Origin: Sphaerolaimus hirsutus
Lineage: Eukaryota; Nematoda; Chromadorea; Monhysterida; Sphaerolaimidae
Reading direction: 5' to 3'
Assembly: GCA_964036195.1 (NCBI GenBank)
Contig: OZ038455.1
Location: forward strand, 13,595,855-13,659,854
DNA: 64,000 nt
A program made the translations under genes and the position numbers. The notes beneath the pieces are model-generated. The model was not told the DNA's origin, did not search any database, and saw nothing but the letters and a program-made list of their open reading frames with translations. Positions 33,418-45,393 of this stretch are shown in pieces. Position 1 is the stretch's first letter, and each line of letters begins with the position of its first letter.

Positions 33418-33880
33418 GGCGGTGCACTTGTACGCACAAATGCCTGGTACGCACAAACGCCCGGTACTCACAAAATTGTGCCCGCCACGCACATCTGCCC
33501 GGTACGAAATGACATTATATTACATTTTGACCGTGTTTGTCACTTCGCACTTGTGAGTAAAGTGAAAAAAAGTTGCGCAGTGACATTATTTAACTTTTTG
33601 TCACTTCACACATATTTGAACATCACTTGAAAAAGTGTCAAGTGAAAAAAACGATGGATAATGGCTATTTTTGACCGTTTTTTGTCACTTGACACTTTTT
33701 CAAGTGATTTTCAGATATAATTTAAGTGAAAAAAGCTGTGCAATAACATTAGTGTCCATCTGTCCGGTACGCAAAGATCATCAGCCATGTAAGTACCGGG
33801 CAGATGTGCGTGGCAGGCACAATTTTGTGCGTGCCGGGCGTTTGTGCGTACCAGGCATTTGTGCGTAGGAGGCCTGGCCC
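33418..33880. mobile_element. hAT-like TIR element, CGCACAAATGCC family
   Basis: Inverted arms with TACGCACAAATGCCTGGTAC at both ends and CACTTGAAAAAGTGTCAAGTG palindromes inside. Perfect 8-bp duplication CTTTGAAC (33410-33417, 33881-33888). A second copy is at 39507-39714. Confidence 0.8.
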
Positions 33881-34078
33881 CTTTGAACCAACCATTGAGC
33901 CAATTTAGAGGGCGGTTTAACGAGGGCGTGGCGAGTGGCATATTCCGAGGTAGGGTGTTTCGAGGGGGGGGGTTTCGTCAGAAATTTTTGTTAAATTCAT
34001 AGTAAAGGATATGCCTTTACGTACCCAAAACTGGTAATAAATGTCTCAAATGATGATATATTTAGACATATCAATGTA

Positions 34079-34345
34079 CCGTATTTCCTCGAAATACCCC
34101 CCCCCCCCCCCCCCTCGAAATACCCCCCTCAAAATGGGCACTATGAATTTGTGGTCCGGGAAATGCATAACAAACGTTCAAAACACTTACTGTGTTACGT
34201 TAGAACATCGTTTATATCATCTACATCCTTATATAAAGCTGTAAAAACTTATAAATGGTGGTTATTGTTGCATTTTTCACGTTTTTCTCTCAAAATTTTC
34301 ACTCTGAAAAAATAAACCCCCCGGGGGTAATTCGAGGAAATACGG
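34079..34345. mobile_element. TA-flanked MITE (CCGTATTTC family)
   Basis: TA/CCGTATTTCCTCGAAATACC to TTCGAGGAAATACGG/TA, 267 bp. Confidence 0.85.
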
Positions 34346-34405
34346 TAAATAGGTAGGTACATATTTAGTTCTTTTGAGTTATTTTTAATCTTTGTCAACT
34401 GTAGC

Positions 34406-35662
34406 CAACGATGGAAAAAACACAGAAATTGAACACAGAAACTCAATGAGTTTCTGTGTTTTTGTTTTACACAGAAACACGGAAACTCACAAATTTTGAA
34501 AAACTCAAAACTCAAATGAGTTTTTTTTGGAGAACACAGAAACACAGAAACACGGAAACACAGAAAAGTTTTTTGAGTTTTTGAGTTTTTTTCAGCGAAG
34601 TGGTTGAACACATTTTCAGAATGCACATGAATTCAGTTAAATAAAACAAGATAAGATATGCATGTATAGCATGTAAATGATGTATTCATATACATTCATG
34701 TACATAATGTATTCATATTTTATGATGGAACAAAAAAAAAGTAAAGATGGCATGCATATCTCCCGGTGGACATGTTTAAATATACCGTATTACCTCGAAA
34801 TACCCCCAGGGGGTTAATTATTTCGCCAGCAAAATTTGAGGGGGGGTTTATTCGAGGGGGGGTCTATTATTTCGCCAGAAATTTTCGGAAATTCCCCATA
34901 CGCGGACGTAGAAAAATCGAACAATTACATTGATGCATATGTGTTTATACGCATATATAACTGTATCTACACAAAAACCCTTCCCTAACGTCACTTAATC
35001 ATCAGTTTTAACGTGTGTTCTGCATTGTACAGATCACAAACTGCGGTATTTGTCATGTACGTTCATGTTACACTCAATCTTAGGGGGGGGTATTTCGAGG
35101 GGGGGTTATTATTTCCTCAGCCGAAATTTAGGGGGGTATTTCGAGGGGGGGTTAATTCAAGGGGGGGGGGGGTTAATTCGAGGTAATACGGTAGTTGTAG
35201 TTCAAATCAATTATGTAGTCTTCCATACAGTGCACTTCCATTGAAGAATTTTGGAGTACTGCGTAAATTGTCGTTTGTGAGCATTTTGTTGATGCTGGTG
35301 TTGTGATGTGGGTGGATGTCCTCATTGAGGACATTTTTATGGACTTTTTCGACACTTGAATGAATACACATAAGTTATGTGGGGTTAAACCATGTGCAAA
35401 ACCAATATTTTATAAGAAACCGCTGTTTCCGCATCAAAATGCTGTAAATCAGAATTTTTGGTGGGAAAACTCGAGTTTTTTGGACAAAAACTTGAGTTTT
35501 TTAGAAAAAAACTCAAAAACTCAAGTTTTAACAAAAAACACAGAAATAAAAACAGAGTTACTCAAGTTTTTTTTCGATAAAAAAACTCAAAACACAGGTA
35601 TTCATTTTTGAAAAACTCAAAACACAGAAAGTGTTTTTTTTTGGAGAACTTACCCATCGTTG
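34406..35662. mobile_element. hAT-like element, CAACGATGG family
   Basis: Ends CAACGATGG and CCATCGTTG with a perfect 8-bp duplication, ACTGTAGC (34398-34405, 35663-35670). Subterminal ACACAGAAAC / GAGTTTTTGAG repeats occur on both sides. The CAGAAAC-type ORFs here are repeat artefacts. It contains a TA-flanked MITE (34785-35191). Confidence 0.9.
34785..35191. mobile_element. TA-flanked MITE nested in the CAACGATGG element
   Basis: TA/CCGTATTACCTCGAAATACC to TTCGAGGTAATACGG/TA; G-rich right half. Confidence 0.8.
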
Positions 35663-35988
35663 ACTGTAGCATACTGTTTTTAGGTAGTTTGTTTTCTCTA
35701 TATTTCCCTCGCCAATTGTTCGCTAACTTTGTTCAATTGCGCTTCAAAAACTCACCTGTTAGGACCGCGATTAGGGGTAGTCGATGGATATGCGTGTAAT
35801 GTGGGGTTTTTTACTTGCGTTTCGCTTTCATGGTCTGAGTCAAGTAAACCAATTTGAATTGAATTTGAATTGAATTACTGACACCTCGTTCTGGTAAACT
35901 CAAATGCGTTCAAAGCTGATTCATGATGCATTAGTGTGCGCAGCGCCAATGTACCCATCTAACTAATTCCAATTTAAAAAAAAATCTA

Positions 35989-38900
35989 ATGAATCTATTG
36001 AAAAGGCCATTTTTTCTGAACATCCTACTAATGTTCATAGTAGCAATGTACGCACTTTTGGGTGCAACGATTTTGAAAGTCATGGAACAGCCTCGGCAGA
36101 AAATCAGGCGCCAAGAATTGTTTGAAAATGTGGAAAATTGCATAAGGACATTGTTGAAGAGAAATAGATTCCATAGAGGTGAGGTGATCGAACGTTTTTA
36201 CCATATTTGCTTTAACAAATCTCATCATGGGTGGAGAAGCTGCGTAGATTGTGATGTTTGGCAAACTCCCAGTTTTCCAGTATCTTTGTGGGAAGGAAAT
36301 AAATGCACTAAATAAATCATGTGTGTCACAGTAAAAAATAACGTTTTGTCTCTTAAATATTTTTAATCAATATCCATAAATACCGCCGCAGTCATCAGAA
36401 AGTAGGTGCCAATCCCAGACCCTGTAAAAAGACCTGTAAAGTTTCAAATGTCATGCAAAGTGTCAAGAGTCATGGAAAATGCCCTGCAAAATGGCAACTC
36501 AGTGCATGACATTTTACATTTTACAGTGTTTGGGACTGGTAGTGGCCCCTGACAGGGGTCCCCTGTAAGCTCAGATTAAAATTCATTCCAAAACCTGTTG
36601 CAAACTGTAAACTGTGAGATCACTTTTTCAGGTTGGCAAGATACATTTCCAACTGAAATTGTGGAACAATGTGTCAAAGGACATGTATACATCCCTGATT
36701 GGACACTTGCCAAATCTTGGCTGTATTCATTTGCATCATGCACAACAATTGGTTTAGTTTTGAAAAAACTTAAATAAGATTCATGCCTAAAATTTTTATT
36801 TCATCTAAAAATACAGGTGTATGTACAATTTTCAGGTTATGGTGAAATCTCAGTCATAACAGATGGTGGAAAAGTGTTCTATGTATTCTTTGTGCTTTTG
36901 GGCATTCCCCTAACCATGATAGTGTTGGCAAATTTTGGACAATATATGAGGGATATACTCATTGCAGCTTTTTCTTTTTTGAGGTTTTTTACATAAGTAA
37001 TTTCACTAACAAAAACCTATGAAGTATGAATCCAGAAAGATATCTGGTGGCAATCCCAAGCCCTGTGTAGTAATGTGTCAAATGTGAAGTCAAATGTAAA
37101 GTCAAATGTCAAATGTAGGGTGTCAAATATAAAGTAGTGTCAAATGTAAAGTCAGATACAGAGTCAAATGTCAATTGTCAAGCAAAGTGTCAATTGTGTA
37201 TCCAAACCTTTTTTTTCGTATCCAAATCTTATTTTTTGTATTCAAATCTAATGTCAAAAAATAACAATAAAAAACAAAATAACAATATAACTATTGACAT
37301 TTTACTTTACATTTAACTTTACATTTGACTCTTTGCATGACAATTGACATTTGCTTGGGATTGGGAGTGCCCCCTGATTGTAATGTTCCCCTGCTTTTGT
37401 CTTCTATGTTTTAAAATTTTCAGAGTATGGCTGCACCAGAATGTAGCGGCACTGTACAATTTGATGCCAAGATTTCTTCACAGAAAAATCTTGAGCAATC
37501 TTTTTATCATTCCATATTTCCATTCTATGAATTTTTTCTTCGAATTTGTCACTTATCAACAAAAGCACAGATTAAAATGGCTCAAAGTGGCTGCAAACGA
37601 GACAGAAACAGTTGAAAATGAAGATATGCCAGTATCATTATTTCTATCTGCATTTGCACTTTACATTTTCTTGGGCGCACTTGGCTATCAATATCAACAT
37701 GGTGGATCAACACTTAACGGAATTTATCATAGTTTCAGTGCATTGACCCTGGATTTCAGAGACTTTGTTCCAGACGGGTGAAACGGGGATAGAAGTTTGT
37801 TTTCCTAGGATGTGAAAATATGATTTGGTGGACAAATCAGGACAAGTTTTTTGTACCTTTGGTTCTACCGAAAAATGAAATGGCGACAAGTGATATATGT
37901 GGCATATGGTGGCAGTTCCACACCCAGTAAAGTGTTCAAAATCATGTAAAATGTCAATGAACCTTGTCAAATGTCATGCAAAGTGTCAAACTTCTAGTAA
38001 AAAAAACTTTTTTTTATTTGGATAGACACTGCATGACATTTGACAATTGACATGACCTTTTACAGGGTACAGGACTGCCACATGGTGGATAGCATTGAAA
38101 AAATGACCGATTTTGAGAAAAAATAATTAAATATTATCTCAGAAAATCTCTCAAGAAAAAAATATAATTAAATCTCTCAGATCATTTAAAAAAATATAAT
38201 TAAATCTCTGACAAAAATCTCTTGCAGTTCAAAAAAATCTCATAAAATCTCTCAACTTAAAGTATTATTTAATCGTTATTCGAGATGTTTGAACCATTGA
38301 AAGAAAGCACATTATGTGTTGTTTAACCTTTTCATTCACAATTTCATATGATAACAGCATATTGTCTACTGATGGCACACTTTGTACTACCATGTATTTA
38401 GTATCTGAATAATGAACAAAAATATGGTTTGGCACATTTTTCCTCGTAGTAGAATACATTACTTTCACATGTGATGATCCCCACAGAATTTATCAGATGA
38501 CTTTTTCACCAAAATTTGGTAACTATTTTTCCAAAGCATGCTGTCAACTCTTTAGTTGTTAAAATGGCTAGAACCCAGTGCATAAGTTTACCCGTTGTGC
38601 AAGTAGCAACATCCATAGTGCCTTAGGTACAGCCCCATACTTGAGCACTGGGTCTTAATGGGACTGCAGGATTCAGTAATGTTCAGGGGTTAAAACATAT
38701 TTATGTTTACTCAAAAATACATATACTTGAGTACTGAGTAAATACATCAAAATTTGCTCTGAAAAAGTACCAGTACTCTCTTTTATGTATACTTCTTGAA
38801 AGTACTTGAGTACAGAAAATGTATTCCAGATAACTTTTTTATTGGCTCTTTCATGCCATAGAACAGAAAAAGGGGAGGAAGAACCACAAATAGGGGTAAA

Positions 38901-41900
38901 TAGCCAAAAATGGGTTTATAAGCAAATATATAGTAAAAAATAAATGAAAATTTGTAAAAAAAGCACATGAATTAGTGAATTTGAGGGTGAAAATGGGCAA
39001 ATATAAAGAGATTTTCTTGAGAGATTTTCTCAATCACAAGAAAATATAATTTAATCTCTCTGGAAAATCATGGAAAAAAATATAAATCTCAGAAAATCTT
39101 ATATTTTATGAGATTTTTAAAATATAAATCTCTCAGAGATTTTTTCAATGCTAATGGTGGATTATAGGGACGTCATATAATGTAAGATGTCACAGACATT
39201 TGCAAAACTTCATGCAAAATTTTCAATTTGAAATGTACACTACCTATTTATTTTTTATTGGCAATTTGACATATTCCCCTATGGCGCTGGCGCTTTTTCC
39301 ATCACTACTCAAGTCCGCCACCCCACATTCAGAATGATTCCATTCACAATCATGGTGGCATTCGTTTGCATCGGAGTGGCCCTGTCAACTGTGGCCATCG
39401 AGTTGTGTTCAATGAAATTGAAACAATTGCATTGTATTGGCAAAAAGCTACGGAACGTTGCCCGCATTAAAGTGTGGTTCGGTGGTGACAGGTGGGTCAT
39501 AGTCACGGGGGTGCACTGATACGCACATTTGCCCGTTTTTTCACTTGACACTTTTCCAAGTGATTTTCAGATATGAGTGAAGTGAAAAAGTTTACTAATG
39601 TCATTGCGCAACTTTTTTTCACTTTACTCATATCTGAAAATCACTTGAAAAAGTGTCAACTGAAAAAACGGGCAAATGTGCGTAACGGGCAGATGTGCGT
39701 ATCAGGCCTGCCCCATAGTCATGTTCATATAATGATCAATAGTCATATTCAATAGTTAATCATTGATATTTGCACAAGGGGGACATTTGCGAAAATGCAT
39801 TTAACATTGTGTGGGCTTGAGTTGGATCTGGGAAGTAATGTGCTTGGTGTAAAGGGTCAGTTTAGACAAATAGTGATCACAAGTCAAAATAGAAGTAGAA
39901 AAACGCATGCGGTATATGGTAGAATTTCAGTCATTTTTCACTTTTGGCAAAGTGCCCAGCATAGGCGGCGCAAGGTCAAAATTTATGCTTGTGACTAGTG
40001 ATGGAAAAAGCGCCAGGACTTTGGCGCCAAGCGCCAAAAGCGCCATGGCGCTTTTCCGAACCCCAGCGCCAAGCGCCAATAGCGCCAGAGCAAAATGGCG
40101 CCAAGCGCCAAAAGCGCCATGGCGCTTTTCTAGACCACGGCGCCAAGCGCCAATGGCGCCAGAGGATATCGGCGCCAAGCGCCAATAGCGCCAGCGCCAA
40201 AAATTTTTTGCTTCTCATATATGCACCCATGCTGATGCACTGCTATTAATTTGTTTTTGGCGCAAGATACATGTCAACTGCAGTCACTTTTGTTCTTGTT
40301 GTCTTGATATTTTGCAGCTGGGTGTTTGGGCTAAGCTAAGTATAGCACACCATCTGTAAAAAGTGCTAAAAAAATTTAGGTGTTTTTTAAAATTACTTTT
40401 GGAATTTAGTTGTTTTTTCCCAAAAATAATTTTCAAATTTTCAAATGAAGTTTTAATTTTTTTTGGAATACTTTCGATTTTTCTACTATTATATTGCAGT
40501 TTTAAGTTTTGCTAGTCACTTTTGAACACAGGATTTTGAGGTTTTAAATTTTGGATTGCCATTGTTGGAATGGCTTCAGAAAGTGATTCCACACCCTGTA
40601 AAATCAAGTGTCAAATGTCAAGAGGTAAATGTGATGTAAAATGTCAATCAAAATAAAAAAATAAAAATTTTGATTCAACTTTTGACATTTCAAACGAGGC
40701 TCAAACAAAACTGCAAGGAACGAGCTTAGTATAGTGATTGAGCTAAAACCTATGTGAAGAGTGTTACCAGTCCGATGAATAGTCACATAAAGCCTTACAT
40801 AATTCGGATTAGATGGGACAAATGTTGAATACCCATGCAATCAGAAGGAAATTGTTTAAAAAGTAATCAAGAATAGGGTATGTTGATCTGGGAATACACT
40901 GACAGTAGCACATATAAATACTTAACAGGTCTTTCTGCATAAAATAATGATGAATTTTGAGTACTTCTTGGCGCTTTTTTGGCGCTTTTTAAAACACCAG
41001 CGCCAAGCGCCAATGGCGCCACAGCAAAAAGGCGCCAAGCGCCAAAAGCGCCATGGCGCTTTTTGCTTTGGCGCTAGCGCCAGGCGCCAGCGCCATGGCG
41101 CTTTTCCATCACTACTTGTGACATTCACATTAGCCGAAATTTCACCTTGTGACAACTTCTTATCAGAGCCCTCTGACGACATCTTATATGAAGTTGGCTG
41201 GCACCCGGTCAAAAAATCTCGAAAATGCTATAAATAAACATAAAATTGGCTATAAATAGATATATTTATAACCATGAAAATAGTGATGATAAAGGTGAAA
41301 ATTGGCAAAATGGAGCAAATTTTGGCAATTTTGAGCTAATTTTGAGCTTTCACTCTCATTTGTACAATACACACTTGTGAATGTCACAATGTGACAGTGA
41401 AATTTCTGCCTGTGACACCCAAAATTCTGCTTGTGACATTCACAAGTGCACAAGCACTTACGCCGCCTATGGTGCCCAGGTGTATACAAATTTGAAGTTG
41501 TAGAACACTCCAGCAAATCCTTTTTTTCGATATTTTTAGCGTTTGCTGGAGGGCGCGCTTTTATCGCCTGGTCATTAATCAAACTCAAAAAAGACGTGGT
41601 TTGGAAAGAGTTAGGTCGCTGACTGACCAGCACCTCGCGCCGGAATTAGCGTTTACCAGCTAATTTCGTAGTCTGAATTTTTTACGTATCCAAAACTAAT
41701 GTATCACAAAAAAATAAAAAACACTGGGTGGGTTTGTTCACTGAGCGTAAAGTGAAAAATGAAATGTGGCACAATTCTCTATTTTGGTGAGCCTATTGCT
41801 CAAAGTTACCTCAACGCCATTGGCGTATGTTTACTGAAAACAAGGAAAAATTTTTTTGCGCAAGCTCAGTAAGCTATTCCAGTACAAGTAAGCTTACAAG

Positions 41901-43782
41901 TGTGCATGTTTGATTTGGAAGAATCAATTCACCAATGTTGTTCATTATACTGAAAGCCATGAAACAGGTTCCTGACTACTCTGGTGCAACTACTGGCACC
42001 CCGCAAACATCCCATTTTTCCAAACACCCTAAAATAAAAAAAATCTCATGCTGCTCAGATTACAGGTTGGTGAAGTCATATCAGCAGCTGGCCAATCATG
42101 GGGCCTGTCTGAAGAGGCAATCAAAAATTTGGATCTTGACAGTTTGGTGAAAAATATGATAGAGGAACAGAAAGGTGGAGCCAGCAAACTGGAGAAGGAC
42201 TATAGTTAGTAAGAATATTTTTACTCATATTTTTGAATGTAAACATGTGTTGCTGGTTGGGGTCTAATTACAATATTTCATCAAAAAAACCCATGGGTTT
42301 ATTTTTCACCAGAAAACTTTGAGGGGTGTATGATTTCATCAGAAATTTCTGTGAATGAGCATACTAAAAATACACAACAACACTGATTGCTACACAAACT
42401 AGTCTTTGTGTAGCTGTGATGCAAAATTGTCCTAAATCCCATTCTAGACAGGTGGTATTTTGAGGGTATTAAAGGGGGATATTGGGGAGTAATTGAGTAA
42501 TTGAAGGAAATACGATATTCAAGATTTTCTGAAATCATAGAAATCACAAGTAAATTCACACTCAGATAGGTCTCACTTCAAATTCAATCACTTGTGAAGT
42601 TTAAAGTAAAGTGTCAAAAAATATTTACAATATTCCAGCAGTGGATCAGATAGTTTGCAATCAGGAAACACAAGATTTCATTCAGCCACTTATGTCTGAT
42701 AGACTGAGCATTGTGTACACCACAAAAACCCTATCAACTGAAGGAACTTGTGTAGAGGGAGAGGTTAGTAGAAATTCAATGACACAAAGAGATGGATGTT
42801 TATCGGGACAGTTTGTACACTTCAAGACACTTAGCTATTAGCATTTCAGAAGTTTTGGGAGATCAGTATATTTTGAAATCTCAGAAAGTATAAAATTTTG
42901 TAAAATATTTGTATATTTTTTTCTGGAATACAGAGCAATTTAAATCTGATACATCTCTAAAAATATTCTATTTATATTTATTTATGTTTTCCAGGTTGTT
43001 CTATAGATGTGTAACTATATCTTATTTTTGAGAGATTTTCTGAGATTATACTTACCGTATTTCCTCGAAATACCCCCCCTCCCTCGAAATACCCCCCCTC
43101 CCTCGAAATACCCCCCTCAAAATGAGCACTATGAATTTGTGGTCCGGGAAATGCGTAACAGACGTTCAAAACACTTAATTACTGTGTTACGTTAGAACAA
43201 CGTTTATACCATCTACATCCTTTTATAAGGCTGAAAAACTTATAAATGGTGGTTATTGTTGCATTTTACACGTTTTTCTCTCAAAATTTTCACTCTGAAA
43301 AAAACAACCGCTGGGGGGTAATTCGGGGAAATACGGTGATTATATTTTCCAAAAATTACGCAGTTTGGAAACGCTATTCACCATCCATCATACATACATT
43401 TTCGCAGTGTTTGCAGGTTGGCAGTTATGAAAAGCAGATCTGTGAACCGTTGGGCCTCAAGGAGATTTTCTGCAATGAATCCTTGAAAACACATCTTGCA
43501 AATCACAATAAAGTCAATTTGGCAGAAAAGTCAGCTGCCCAAATTATTGCAATCAGAGAAAATGAATACATAGACTACACGAAAATGTGTTATTCTCAGA
43601 CTAATGATGTAGAAAAATTCCTGCCAGAAAAGGCAAACATGAAAAAATGTGCAGACACTAACCAAAGTGAAAAGAGATCTTCTCTTATAGCACCACCAAA
43701 AAATAGAGGTTCAAGTGTGGTGAAGAGCAACACATCTGAGGTAAATTGTGAGCTGGAAAAGTGTAGTCACATGGGGAGATGA
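35989..43782 (+). CDS. Two-pore-domain (K2P/TWIK-type) potassium channel, eight exons, atypical second pore
   Basis: K2P channels are dimeric background K+ channels, each subunit M1-P1-M2-M3-P2-M4. Exons: 35989-36178, 36632-36751, 36836-36983, 37424-37777, 39333-39491, 42059-42204, 42639-42763, 43417-43782. Every junction phase agrees and the total is 1608 nt (535 aa). M1 (residues ~10-32) reads FLNILLMFIVAMYALLGATI. P1 has SWLYSFASCTTIGYGE (GYG at 104-106), then M2 with TDGGKVFYVFFVLLGIPLTM. An intron splits the first filter glycine, a known K2P intron position. M3 reads FLSAFALYIFLGALGYQYQ. P2 reads SALTLDFRDFVP (residues ~258-269) where GFGD or GLGD is expected. M4 has VAFVCIGVALSTVAIELC. 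The cytosolic tail is long (~200 aa) and polar. The start is the first ATG after an in-frame TAG at 35932; an upstream non-coding exon is possible. Introns are filled with transposons. The third donor (GAG/gttttt) is weak. Confidence 0.85.
36401..36550. mobile_element. Palindromic CCCTGTAAAA element in K2P intron 1
   Basis: AGGTGCCAATCCCAGACCC at the left, TTTACAGTGTTTGGGACTGG at the right; CATGCAAAGTGTCAAGAGTC inside. Confidence 0.65.
37046..37374. mobile_element. Palindromic ATCCAAATCTTA element in K2P intron 3
   Basis: GGTGGCAATCCCAAGCCC to GGGATTGGGAGTGCCCCC, with AAATGTAAAGTCAAATG repeats and TATCCAAATCTTA in the left half. Confidence 0.65.
37910..38081. mobile_element. Palindromic element in K2P intron 4
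   Basis: GGCAGTTCCACACCCAGTAA to TTACAGGGTACAGGACTGCC; flanks ATATGGT and ACATGGT suggest a short, imperfect duplication. Confidence 0.55.
38090..39153. mobile_element. hAT-like element, TAGCATTGAAAA family, in K2P intron 4
   Basis: Ends TAGCATTGAAAAAATGAC and ATTTTTTCAATGCTA with a perfect 8-bp duplication, ATGGTGGA (38082-38089, 39154-39161). AATCTCTCAGA / ATATAATTAAATC subterminal repeats occur on both sides. Confidence 0.9.
39507..39714. mobile_element. hAT-like TIR element, GGGGCAGGCC family, in K2P intron 5
   Basis: GGGGGTGCACTGATACGCAC to GCGTATCAGGCCTGCCCC, flanked by ATAGTCAC and ATAGTCAT (7 of 8). It sits 15 bp after the exon 5 donor. Inner palindrome of CACTTGAAAAAGTGTCA. Confidence 0.75.
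39960..41471. mobile_element. hAT-like element, CATAGGCGGCG family, in K2P intron 5
   Basis: Ends CATAGGCGGCGCAAG and CTTACGCCGCCTATG with a perfect 8-bp duplication, GTGCCCAG (39952-39959, 41472-41479). Without the nested 39996-41114 element it would be only about 385 bp, built of CTTGTGACATTCAC repeats. Confidence 0.85.
39996..41114. mobile_element. hAT-like element, TAGTGATGG/GGCGCC family, nested
   Basis: Ends TAGTGATGGAAAAAGCGCC and GGCGCTTTTCCATCACTA with a perfect 8-bp duplication, CTTGTGAC (39988-39995, 41115-41122). GGCGCC arms surround a ~760-bp AT-rich core without a clear ORF. Confidence 0.9.
41480..42058. other. K2P intron 5, remaining sequence
   Basis: No repeats with defined ends and no convincing exon before the acceptor at 42058. 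Confidence 0.4.
43055..43336. mobile_element. TA-flanked MITE in K2P intron 7
   Basis: TA/CCGTATTTCCTCGAAATACC to TTCGGGGAAATACGG; the right TA has become TG. Confidence 0.8.
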
Positions 43783-43865
43783 CAGTCCTGCACTCTGTCA
43801 AGTGTAAAGAAAAGTGGCAAATGTCATCAAAATGTTAATAAAAAATTATTACTGAATGCTTATTG

Positions 43866-44024
43866 CTTTTTGCTTTGTCGCTAGCGCCAGGCGCCAGCGC
43901 CAGGCATTTTGTACCTGGCGCCAGTAAAAAATAGCACCAAGCACCAAAAGCGCCATGGTGCTTTTCATCAGCATGGAGCCAAGTGCCAATGGCGCCACAG
44001 CAAAATAGCGCTTTTACATCACTT
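43866..44024. mobile_element. GGCGCC/TAGTGATG element fragment
   Basis: GCTTTTTGCTTTGTCGCTAGCGCC to GCGCTTTTACATCACTT. No matching left terminus. Confidence 0.5.
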
Positions 44025-44037
44025 CACTACTCTTAAC

Positions 44038-45079
44038 CAGGGTTGGTTTTATAAAAATCATTTGTATACAAATTGTATAAAAATTGTATAAAAATGTATT
44101 TTATTTTTATTTTATTCTTGTTTCATTTTATTTTATTTTATTTTATTCCAAAATGTAAATAAAATAATAAAATGAACCATTTTACAAAAATTTTACAAAA
44201 ATTGTACAAAATTTTTACAAAAAGTCGAATCTTGCATGCAAGGCCAGCAAAATGTTATCATTAGACCTAAACATGGAAAACTTTCAAGTGAAATTTTTTC
44301 ATTACTTTGCAAAAGGTTGCATACAGTAGGTATTGTTACTAGTTAAAAGTGTAAGGTTACATGTATTCATAACAATGGTTTGCATTTTTGGTACAATGAC
44401 TACTGAAGTGTTCATGGTGTAAAATGTCATGCAAAGTGTCAATTGTCATGACAAATGTAAAGTAAACTGTCAAATGTCATGTCAAATGTCTAGCAAAGTA
44501 TCAATTGTCATTACAAATGTCATGCAAAGTGAAAATTGTTCATTCAAATCATCAAATATTTTTGTATCAAAATTTTATGTTTTTGTATCCAAATCATTTT
44601 GTATCAGAATTTTTTATTTTGTATCAAAATCTGATGTTGACATAAGATTTGGATACAAAAACAAGATTTGGATACAAAACATAAAATTTGGTTACAATGT
44701 GCAACTTACTTCAACTTATATTTGTCATGACAATTCACACTTTACTTTACATTTGTCATGACAATTGACACTTTGCATGACATTTTACATGACATTTAAC
44801 ACTTCACAGGGCTTGGTACAGCCCTCAGTTCCCAAAACAGAGAAGTAGAAACTCAAGCAACACAATGAAAATTTTACCAAAAAATATGTATTTTTATACA
44901 ATTTTACAAAAATTCGATTTTTTATACAATTTTACAAAAATTTTACAAAAATTCGATTTTTTATACAATTTTTATTTTTATTTTGAAATTTTCCATTTTA
45001 TTTTATTTTATTTTATTCTTAAATTTTCCATTTTATTTTTATCTTATTTTTATTATTTTCTGAGATTCTGCCAACCCTG
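44038..45079. mobile_element. hAT-like element, CAGGGTTGG family
   Basis: Ends CAGGGTTGG / CCAACCCTG with a perfect 8-bp duplication, CTCTTAAC (44030-44037, 45080-45087). A palindromic ATCCAAATCTTA element (about 44405-44830) lies inside. Confidence 0.9.
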
Positions 45080-45258
45080 CTCTTAACCTTTCGTGTTACT
45101 TCTAAAGTTTACTATTTTCTTTACTCTTTAATTTACCAAGTGCGAAACTGGCCCCTGGTCCGTTGAATGTGCTCACTCGACAGAAAAGTACTAAATTCAG
45201 ATCATGTGTTGTGTAATGACAAATAAATGTTTTAATGGACGCATGCACACACACGTAG

Positions 45259-45393
45259 CCAACCACAAGTGCCGCTAAGCCTGTGCGAAGCAACGCTGCC
45301 GGTGCAGCTGCTAGTAAAAGGAGGGAAGCCGCCAGAAAAAGGAGTGGCCTGAAAGATGTCAAAAGTAAACTGTTTGATACACCGAACAAATAA
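45259..45393 (+). CDS. Orphan terminal-type exon, basic Ala/Lys/Arg-rich
   Basis: CACACGTAG/CCAACC begins a 44-codon frame ending TAA (45391-45393). It is GC-rich against its surroundings and encodes an Ala-, Lys- and Arg-rich tail (SKRREAARKRSGLKDVKSK, then LFDTPNK). An in-frame TAG just upstream means it needs the splice acceptor. It enters in phase 0, the same phase in which K2P exon 7 ends, so it could be an alternative K2P last exon. It could equally be the end of an unrelated gene. No family recognised. Confidence 0.3.
   Translation, partial: PTTSAAKPVRSNAAGAAASKRREAARKRSGLKDVKSKLFDTPNK

Noticed and set aside
34249..34626. 125-aa minus-strand ORF (FLCFRVSVFLCSPKKT…)
   Set aside because: Made of ACACAGAAAC repeats in the CAACGATGG element.
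41250..41633. 127-aa minus-strand ORF with several Cys/His
   Set aside because: It spans the right end of the CATAGGCGGCG element and its CTTGTGACATTCAC repeats; the Cys/His spacing follows the repeat, not a zinc-finger pattern.
42059..42150. Alternative K2P exon 6 frame (LVKSYQQLANHG…) from the acceptor at 42065
   Set aside because: It hits an early stop. The acceptor at 42058 keeps frame, gives VGEVISAAGQSWGLSEEA and makes the total coding length an exact multiple of three.
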